Origin: an uncultured Desulfobulbaceae bacterium
Lineage (GTDB): Bacteria > Desulfobacterota > Desulfobulbia > Desulfobulbales > Desulfobulbaceae
Length of the DNA: 17,877 nucleotides
Reading direction: 5' to 3'
NCBI GenBank assembly: GCA_947260045.1
Contig: CAMYOP010000016.1
Span: 1-17,877, forward strand
The position numbers were made by a program, and so were the translations under genes. Positions 7,814 through 13,220 of the stretch are shown in pieces. Each line of letters opens with the position of its first letter. The stretch's first letter is position 1. Below the pieces are notes generated by a model. That model saw only the letters and a list, made by a program, of their open reading frames with translations, had not been told where the DNA came from and did not search any database.

Positions 7814-7861
7814 TAATAGTTCTATAGTGCATCATACACCATTTGCATTGACTTAAATCAA
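7814..7861 (-). promoter_or_regulatory. FNR/CRP-family operator and likely promoter of the hemerythrin-PAS operon
   Basis: On the minus strand, TTGATTTAAGTCAA (7861-7848) matches the FNR consensus TTGAT-N4-ATCAA at nine of ten defined positions. A possible -10 element TATAGA (7826-7821) would place the transcript start near 7814. The box would then be centred at about -41, the class II activator position, with a ~50-nt leader. The site is between divergent genes, so it could also act on the rightward VanZ-like gene. The regulator could be FNR, HcpR or another family member. Confidence 0.55.
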
Positions 7862-7904
7862 TCCCAATAAATCCTTGAAAGAAGAGAATGTTGTTTTTTC
7901 AGAG

Positions 7905-7945
7905 AAGCAATCCTGATCCAGTCTTTCCCTAATTGCTTATTTTTT
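7905..7945 (+). terminator. Weak hairpin with T-run in the leader of the VanZ-like gene
   Basis: AAGCAAT (7905-7911) can pair with ATTGCTT (7932-7938) around a 20-nt loop, followed by ATTTTTT. The stem has only two G-C pairs. If transcription of the next operon starts upstream of it, it could attenuate. Otherwise it is probably chance in AT-rich DNA. Confidence 0.25.
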
Positions 7946-8052
7946 AATGTATTGTAATATCAAATGAATTGTTTAGGCGAATCAAGCATAGGATCAAACG
8001 ACCCAAGCCAGCTGTTGCCATCTCTAAAATTACAGTTTTTCTTTCAACCGCC

Positions 8053-8892
8053 ATGCAAAGCACAACATCCAACAGTAAAAATAAGAATACTCTCAAACTT
8101 TTTTTCCTTTACTGTACTTGTGCCCTTATCATTTTACTCTATGTTCATCTCTTTATGCTCTGGGCATGGCTCAGCCCACTCTTACATCCATCTCTCATTA
8201 TTGTACTGCCTATTGCGGTTCTAATTATCCTTCTTTTTATCCTGGTTGACTCTATTTGCAGATCTATTCAAAAAACATCGATTAGCTGGTATTGGATAAT
8301 TGGAGGTAGCCTGCTCTGCTTACTAGCCCTTATCGTTCCAGATAGCCGCTATCCCGTAAAGAGGATTCATGTTGCAGAATATTTGCTCCTGTCACTATTT
8401 TTGCGATATGTCCTCAGTCATCGTCTCACCGGATATCACCTTAGCTTTTTCACCTTTGGCTCAACTGTTCTTTTGGGTATACATGATGAACTGTTACAGG
8501 GATTGCACCCAGCCAGGACTTATGGCTTGACTGACCTCTGCGTTAACAGCCTGGCCGCTGCCGCAGGAACTATTATTGGCCATGGGGGTCATTTTTTTTC
8601 GAGTGAACAGACTAATAATACAATAAAGTCAAAATCATTTGCTTCTGTTCTTTATATTGTTCTCCTTGGCATGAGCCTCCTTGCCTTTGTGGTGCCAATG
8701 CACTCGTTTCGCCTGGAGACTGCTCCCATCTGGCCCATGTTACCGCTTTGCGCTATGCTGGTATATTTCTCCGTGTATCAGCGCATATTCCCTCATCCCT
8801 ATCGGCATGGGATAATACTTATGAGCTGGCTTTCCTTTTTAATTCTTCTCTATCCTCCTCTTATCAATGTGGCGACGATTACTTTTCATTAG
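8053..8892 (+). CDS. VanZ-like polytopic membrane protein
   Basis: From the ATG at 8053 this is a 279-residue hydrophobic protein. The frame is open from a TTG at 7969, which would add 28 basic residues. Neither start has a clear Shine-Dalgarno, and I prefer the ATG because it leaves a short polar tail before the first membrane helix. Several transmembrane segments are evident, e.g. LKLFFLYCTCALIILLYV, LIIVLPIAVLIILLFILV and YIVLLGMSLLAFVVPM. The VanZ signature is clear: D-E-x-x-Q (HDELLQ), P-x-R (HPARTY), D-L-x-x-N (TDLCVN) and a following glycine. VanZ relatives occur in glycopeptide resistance and in exopolysaccharide or envelope loci, but their biochemical role is unclear. The 3' end overlaps the next gene by 26 bases, so this heads a three-gene operon. 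Confidence 0.75.
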   Translation: MQSTTSNSKNKNTLKLFFLYCTCALIILLYVHLFMLWAWLSPLLHPSLIIVLPIAVLIILLFILVDSICRSIQKTSISWYWIIGGSLLCLLALIVPDSRYPVKRIHVAEYLLLSLFLRYVLSHRLTGYHLSFFTFGSTVLLGIHDELLQGLHPARTYGLTDLCVNSLAAAAGTIIGHGGHFFSSEQTNNTIKSKSFASVLYIVLLGMSLLAFVVPMHSFRLETAPIWPMLPLCAMLVYFSVYQRIFPHPYRHGIILMSWLSFLILLYPPLINVATITFH

Positions 8893-10339
8893 TTGCAGTG
8901 TTTGTCTTTTTGCTGCCCTGTCTTTCTATTTTGTGAAGACCTGGCACAAAAGCAAACGACTCAATATTATCCTTATAACGACTGAAAGGGTCTCCTATGA
9001 CCGGCTGAGTGCCACAAATTATCCTCACCTGTTTTCTGCTGCAAGAAGCGGAGTCATATTTCAGGGCCACCGAGCAATCTCCGGTCAGTCAGAAACAAAT
9101 ATCGTCTCCCTGCTGACAGGTCTCACACCTTTTGAAAGTGGTGTTCACTCCAAAGATCAGTCTGTAGATTCCAACCATATTTTACCATTGGAGCAACTCG
9201 AGGAAAAGGGATATGCAGTAGCAGGTCTTCAGGAATTTATGCGATCTGTCAGCTTTCAAAACACAGGACTTACGATTCCTGCTACAGGGCTGGACCTCCA
9301 ATTTTGGCTGGCGCAGAAGCATAAAAAAGGTCTGCCATTTTTTCTTTGGGAACATTTTGCCAGCAACCCGCACAACAGTTCTGCTGAGAATTTTGATAAG
9401 TGGTTTCAGGGTTTATGGGAATTTTTGAATAAATCTGGACTCCTTCAGCAAACTATCCTGATCCTCACTGCTGATCAAGGAGATGGACAGCATATACGCG
9501 ATACCTTCGCTCAAACACCAGCAAGTAAGAAGAATGAACTGTCTGAAAAAAATGTTAGGATCCCTCTGTTTATTTGGCTGCCAGAAAGACAGAACAGTTA
9601 CAAGAGAGGTAGTGTTCAGAGGCAGCCAAGCTCACATATTGATATTATTCCCACTCTGTTCTCCATCCTAAATATTGACCCTCACTATCCTCTAAAAGGA
9701 AGAGATCTTTTTCCTGAGCGTCTGTCTGACCAGAGCTTGTCATGGAGTGCAATGACAGTGAGTAAAAACTATGCCCAAAAGAATCTACACTATAGCGATG
9801 CCTTCCTTTATGGATATATGGAACCACCGTGGAAATTACTTCTGAAACAGAGCAAAAATATAGAAACCGTTTGGCTGTATAATATAGACAGCGATCCGGA
9901 TGAAAAAGAAAATATTGCATCTATTCACCCTAAAAAGGTAACGCAGCTCACAAGAGCACTGAAAAAACAGATCGCCTTAGAGGTGACAGGGCCATCCAGG
10001 CCCAATGACCCTCCATTTTTAAAAAAAATAACCCATGCCCCTTTCTGGATATTTCCTGAAAAGAATACGGCTTATGCCTATGAAGATCTTGCCAGACCCT
10101 TTGTCCTTGAATGGAGCGGGAATAAAGATGCACAATACATTCTTCATTATCAGGCAGGAGCGCGAGATAATTTCTTTGAAGGAGAGCTAAAGGTTTTTGG
10201 TACCAGGAAATATATTGGCCGGATAAGCAAAAAGCACTGGGAAAAATATCTTCTTCCCCACAGTCCCTTTCGGGTACGGGTAAAAATGGCAAATAGTGAT
10301 ACCTGGAGCCAGTGGATTGAGCTTGAGGCAAAAAAATGA
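8867..10339 (+). CDS. Membrane-anchored sulfatase-superfamily protein with degraded active-site motifs
   Basis: This 490-residue protein has one N-terminal membrane anchor (LLFISCSVCLFAALSFYFV) and an external alkaline phosphatase/sulfatase-like domain at residues ~32-290. The fold is indicated by LNIILITTE, VSLLTGLTPFESGVHS, TILILTADQGDG, VRIPLFIWLPE and SHIDIIPTLFSIL. The usual motifs are altered. The first metal Asp pair is TTE. The C/S-x-P-S-R nucleophile segment reads SETNI, with Ser75 at the Cys position. The D-H metal pair reads D203-Q204. It may be catalytically inactive or use other residues. Residues ~370-490 form a beta-rich, W/Y-containing tail (FVLEWSG, YILHYQAG, FRVRVKM), possibly a carbohydrate-binding or Ig-like module. 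It overlaps the VanZ-like gene by 26 bases and shares ATGA with the next gene. The substrate is unknown. Confidence 0.72.
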   Translation: MWRRLLFISCSVCLFAALSFYFVKTWHKSKRLNIILITTERVSYDRLSATNYPHLFSAARSGVIFQGHRAISGQSETNIVSLLTGLTPFESGVHSKDQSVDSNHILPLEQLEEKGYAVAGLQEFMRSVSFQNTGLTIPATGLDLQFWLAQKHKKGLPFFLWEHFASNPHNSSAENFDKWFQGLWEFLNKSGLLQQTILILTADQGDGQHIRDTFAQTPASKKNELSEKNVRIPLFIWLPERQNSYKRGSVQRQPSSHIDIIPTLFSILNIDPHYPLKGRDLFPERLSDQSLSWSAMTVSKNYAQKNLHYSDAFLYGYMEPPWKLLLKQSKNIETVWLYNIDSDPDEKENIASIHPKKVTQLTRALKKQIALEVTGPSRPNDPPFLKKITHAPFWIFPEKNTAYAYEDLARPFVLEWSGNKDAQYILHYQAGARDNFFEGELKVFGTRKYIGRISKKHWEKYLLPHSPFRVRVKMANSDTWSQWIELEAKK

Positions 10340-10671
10340 TTACAAAAATTGCTATCAGCCTGATCCTGCTTTTGAGTTACATACTCTGGTTTACGGGTTT
10401 TCTGGCAAGTCCTGTCGGAAATAAACAAAAGGCTCTTGAACAACAATATCTCGAAAAAATACTCACCACCAAAGCTCCACGCTATAAAGAAGAAAAGGAG
10501 CTGGCTCAAGCATATTGGCTTCGCTATCCAGGTGTACAGAAAGATTTATATTTTGGCAAAAGTGGACCAAAAGGCGTTTGGGGGGCACGGGAACATTATG
10601 AGCTTTATGGGAAAAAAGAAGGACGCATCTGGGGATTATTGACAGAGCAAGAAACAAAAGATCTCCTATAA
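10336..10671 (+). CDS. Small one-pass membrane protein with an HY-x-x-YG-x-x-EGR signature
   Basis: This 111-residue protein starts at the ATG of an ATGA overlap with the sulfatase-like gene, so it is translationally coupled. Residues 1-26 form a signal anchor (ISLILLLSYILWFTGFLA). Residues 57-100 contain AYWLRYPGVQKD, YFGKSGPKGVWGAREHY and ELYGKKEGRIWG. This resembles the 'YL..NPDVA...A..HY..YG..EGR' motif found, often repeated, in large bacterial surface proteins; I recall that motif but have not searched it. Here it occurs once, on a membrane tether. I do not recognise the family by name. The conserved aromatic and basic residues and the context suggest a partner or accessory subunit of the VanZ/sulfatase-like pair at the periplasmic face. 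Confidence 0.68.
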   Translation: MITKIAISLILLLSYILWFTGFLASPVGNKQKALEQQYLEKILTTKAPRYKEEKELAQAYWLRYPGVQKDLYFGKSGPKGVWGAREHYELYGKKEGRIWGLLTEQETKDLL

Positions 10672-10684
10672 TAATTCCAAACAG

Positions 10685-11605
10685 TTACAACAGGTCTATA
10701 CCAAGCTCATACGATTTTTCTGAAAGCTCCTGCAGATGTGCCCGTTGCAGGGTTGCAATAAGTTTTTCAAGTTGAGCGGCTAACACTTTATCATCAAGCA
10801 CAAAAGACAATCCACACATATGCATTATCTTTTTCTTGTCCCGAACCTTAGACAGATGACGAACTATGCAAGTCACTTTAATAGGATCTTCATTTGGAAT
10901 TGCAATCTCAACATTATATCTGTAATCAATCTGAAGAGACTCTCTGTGTTCTTTTTCAATGACGATAGCCATTCCGTGAATGCTTACATCAAGGGGACGA
11001 GTTGCATAAGCCTCCTCGCTTGATCCAATTACCAGGCGAACTGTAATATCGTAGGACGATATTACCTTTACCCTATATTCCCTTGCACTCTTTTGAATTA
11101 CACCGATGGTCGGAAAATCCAACTGGAGCATAGGTAAGCCATCAACATCAATTTTTTCCCTGTAATAGGTTCCAAGATCAACAGCAAATGTTGTAGTGGC
11201 AATACGCATAACGATTTGCTCGCTGGAAACAATACGAAAATTCCCAAGGCCTGGTTCAAGAGGGCTTGTAATGATCCTGTCAAATTCTACCAGATAATCG
11301 CCTGGTTCATATTCCAGTCCGGCAAACTCTTCGTCACCGTCTTCAAAAACTCCTTCCTGCTCTGGCGCGTGATCCCAAACTCTGCAGAAATAAATATCAT
11401 CAGGATTACCCAGATGAATTTCACAGATCTTCTCGTCAAAAAAAGCGGTTTGGAGATAACTTAACAGAAGTTTTTCATCTGTAACGATATTTCCACTTCT
11501 GAAGCCCGTCTTGACCTCATCATAATCACTGAACTGTTCTTTAAAAAAAAGGCGCAGATCAGACTTATACCTACGGTAAAGCTGTTTTACCTCATTTTCC
11601 AGCAT
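10685..11605 (-). CDS. PilZ-domain-like protein
   Basis: This 306-residue soluble protein has an N-terminal helix rich in charged residues, a YcgR-N-like beta-rich middle and a C-terminal PilZ-like domain (residues ~170-275). The D-x-S-x-x-G element is present as Asp206-Val-Ser208-Ile-His-Gly211, followed by MAIVIE and a later strand MHMCGLSFVL. The RxxxR arginine motif that normally precedes it is imperfect: REYRV gives R176 and R179 with the wrong spacing. Cyclic-di-GMP binding is therefore uncertain. The role would be in motility, adhesion or polysaccharide control, if it follows the family. It runs toward the sulfatase-like operon, with only 13 bases between the two stops. The ATG at 11603-11605 lacks a strong ribosome binding site. 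Confidence 0.62.
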   Translation of the reverse strand: MLENEVKQLYRRYKSDLRLFFKEQFSDYDEVKTGFRSGNIVTDEKLLLSYLQTAFFDEKICEIHLGNPDDIYFCRVWDHAPEQEGVFEDGDEEFAGLEYEPGDYLVEFDRIITSPLEPGLGNFRIVSSEQIVMRIATTTFAVDLGTYYREKIDVDGLPMLQLDFPTIGVIQKSAREYRVKVISSYDITVRLVIGSSEEAYATRPLDVSIHGMAIVIEKEHRESLQIDYRYNVEIAIPNEDPIKVTCIVRHLSKVRDKKKIMHMCGLSFVLDDKVLAAQLEKLIATLQRAHLQELSEKSYELGIDLL

Positions 11606-11956
11606 CTTTGTTTACACCAAGTCTGTTATTAATTTCTTAAAAACATAAGTTAATGTACTTAGTTTTTTTCAGCTACTACAATGACAAGGCTAAGAATTCT
11701 CTATAAAACAGTTTACTGAATTTGCCTGCCCAACTCAAATGTAATTACAAATATGGACTTTAGCTCAATAGTATCTGATCAGAAAAAATTCAATAGGGGG
11801 AAAAGAGGGTAATTGGTTGGTTGAGAAAGTAGGGGGTGGAACAAGTGAAGCAATAAAAGGATTATAAAAAAAACAACCGAATTGCCTCATGGACAACCCG
11901 GTTGTTGATAGCAGTTCCTGAGAACCACTAAGCAAGACGTGTAAACGACTTACTGA
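11606..11956. other. Intergenic region between the PilZ-like and lipoprotein genes
   Basis: These 351 bp lie upstream of the PilZ-like gene and downstream of the lipoprotein gene, both leftward. The right part holds the lipoprotein terminator at 11866-11906. The left part should hold the PilZ-like promoter, but I found no convincing -35/-10 pair. No coding frame, repeat or RNA gene is apparent. Confidence 0.4.
11866..11906 (-). terminator. Rho-independent terminator of the small lipoprotein gene
   Basis: AACAACCG (11872-11879) and CGGTTGTT (11899-11906) form an 8-bp stem. Read leftward, the stem runs into seven or more T and then TAT. It lies about 50 bases beyond the lipoprotein stop, which suggests that the gene is monocistronic and insulated from the PilZ-like gene. 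Confidence 0.8.
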
Positions 11957-12181
11957 TCAATCATACTGACAGAAGTATGTTGCGTCGCGCTCATCGTAGA
12001 TGCAGTTCTGATCACGAGAGTCTGCATGACCATGAGGGAATGCAGTTTCATGAGCAGATTTGGGAACAGCTTTATAATATGCTCCGCCCAACTTAGGTTC
12101 TGATTTTACACAACCTCCAGCAATCAGCAACGGTGCAGTAAAAGCAACTATTGCCAAAAGGCTCAACACTTTTTTCTTCAT
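11957..12181 (-). CDS. Small lipoprotein of unknown function with two mature cysteines
   Basis: This 74-residue protein has an n-region MKKK, a hydrophobic h-region and the lipobox I-A-G-G-C with Cys24 as the lipidated residue, so it should be processed by signal peptidase II. The mature part of ~51 residues carries Cys60 and Cys71 (QNCIYDERDATYFCQYD), which could form a disulfide, and a His-rich patch (HETAFPHGHADSRD). AAGGAG sits about 7 bases before the ATG. It has its own terminator and a palindromic site upstream, so it appears to be an independently controlled single gene. I do not recognise the family. Confidence 0.75.
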   Translation of the reverse strand: MKKKVLSLLAIVAFTAPLLIAGGCVKSEPKLGGAYYKAVPKSAHETAFPHGHADSRDQNCIYDERDATYFCQYD

Positions 12182-12230
12182 TTCTCTTCTCCTTCTTTTT
12201 GGCGATTTTCCTATTTATGAAATTTACACC

Positions 12231-12248
12231 TGATATAATTCTATATCA
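12231..12248. promoter_or_regulatory. Palindromic operator candidate upstream of the lipoprotein gene
   Basis: TGATATA-ATTC-TATATCA is a perfect 7+7 bp palindrome with a 4-bp centre, 50-67 bases upstream of the lipoprotein ATG. A third TGATAT half-site follows at 12252-12257. It would overlap any -10/-35 region of the leftward promoter, suiting repressor control. It is A/T-rich, so chance is not excluded. Confidence 0.4.
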
Positions 12249-12296
12249 TACTGATATTTTTTTTTAAAGGGAAAGAAAATCGACTTTTTTTTTTTT

Positions 12297-12314
12297 TACT
12301 CAGCAAACTGAGTA
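12297..12314 (+). repeat. Small hairpin flanked by T-runs
   Basis: TACTCAG and CTGAGTA form a perfect 7-bp stem with a 4-nt CAAA loop. A run of 12 T overlaps its left edge and TTTTCTCTCTCT follows on the right. Read rightward it resembles a terminator, but no rightward gene precedes it, so it may end an unrecognised transcript or be incidental. Confidence 0.35.
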
Positions 12315-12711
12315 TTTTCTCTCTCTTAGCAATTAAATCTTACCTCAGGATATGGAAAATTCAAATCTCCATTATGATTTTCCGTTCCCGAGAGCTCTTG
12401 CAAAGTGAATGAAAAATATAAAAAAAACAGCATGTTACAGGGAGCATCTCTCCCAAGAAAAACAAGACCATCTCATATTTTTCTCTTTGTGATTAATTTG
12501 AGCATGTTAGTCGTGTTAGACAATTAATACTCGGTATAAATTTTAAAATATTTTATAAAAATGTCTTAATTATTCCATGGGGTGTACATTTTTTACATAT
12601 TTTTTGCCTCAATAGCATTTTTTCAAAGCACTGATTGCACTACGGGCTATATTGGAACTGATGTTTATTCGTTCTACATTTCTCAATATTTGTGAAAAAG
12701 GGACACCATTT

Positions 12712-13161
12712 ATGAGAGCAGTTGTTCAACGGGTGACAGAGGCAAAAGTTGAGGTCGGCCAGCAAAAAACTGGATCCATAGACCGTGGCCTGCTCATTCT
12801 TTTGGGAGTACATAAAGATGACAACGAGAAAGATGCCGCCTGGCTGGCAGATAAAATTGTGCATTTACGGATTTTTGATGATGATGAAGGTCGCATGAAT
12901 CATTCATTACAAGATATTGGCGGCAGAATGCTCATTGTTTCGCAATTTACACTACTCGGTGACTGCCGTAAAGGCAGACGACCATCCTATTCCTCCTCCG
13001 CCCCTCCCAAACAGGCAAAAATGCTTTACGAACACTTTATCAGTTTGATTGAAGATAAAGGTATACAGACAGCAACGGGAATATTTCAGGCCATGATGGA
13101 TGTCACTTTAACCAATAGCGGTCCTGTTACTTTAATTATAGACTCACACAAATCAGCATAA
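12712..13161 (+). CDS. dtd: D-aminoacyl-tRNA deacylase
   Basis: The enzyme removes D-amino acids (and glycine mischarged on tRNA-Ala) from tRNA in the cytoplasm. The start MRAVVQRVTEAKVEV at the ATG 12712 is the family's conserved N terminus; 149 residues is the normal length. Key motifs are SQFTL (Ser77-Leu81) and the cis-Gly-Pro element in TNSGPVT (Gly137-Pro138), which gives chiral selection through the dimer interface. RRPSYSSSAPP is also typical. An AAAGGG lies ~11 bases upstream. The M16C peptidase gene follows after 59 bases and may be cotranscribed. Confidence 0.95.
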   Translation: MRAVVQRVTEAKVEVGQQKTGSIDRGLLILLGVHKDDNEKDAAWLADKIVHLRIFDDDEGRMNHSLQDIGGRMLIVSQFTLLGDCRKGRRPSYSSSAPPKQAKMLYEHFISLIEDKGIQTATGIFQAMMDVTLTNSGPVTLIIDSHKSA

Positions 13162-13220
13162 TGGATTAATCTCTTTCTATTCTTTCAAATTATTTTACAA
13201 ATCATTATTAATATTGGTGC

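Larger units (their letters stand above)
12182..12711. other. AT-rich divergent intergenic region between the lipoprotein gene and dtd
   Basis: This 530-bp gap separates divergent genes and should contain both promoters. It includes a palindromic site near the lipoprotein end (12231-12248), a 12-T run (12286-12297) joined to a small hairpin, and a loose inverted repeat GGAAAAT...ATTTTCC near 12353-12383. Several A/T tracts lie at 12520-12610. A frame is open from 12652 into dtd, but the conserved dtd start is the ATG at 12712. I see no other credible gene. Confidence 0.5.

Noticed and set aside
7969..8052. TTG start adding 28 residues to the VanZ-like protein
   Set aside because: No Shine-Dalgarno, and the extra basic stretch is unusual before the first membrane helix. 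It is not excluded, so the alternative is noted in the entry.
11900..11959. Selenocysteine readthrough of the lipoprotein TGA (QYD-TGA)
   Set aside because: The extension runs into the gene's own terminator, shows no conserved motif, and I saw no GG-loop hairpin at 22 nt.
12182..12711. Small RNA or CRISPR leader in the AT-rich gap
   Set aside because: No spaced repeats and no promoter-terminator pair could be defined. Only isolated A/T-rich hairpins are visible.
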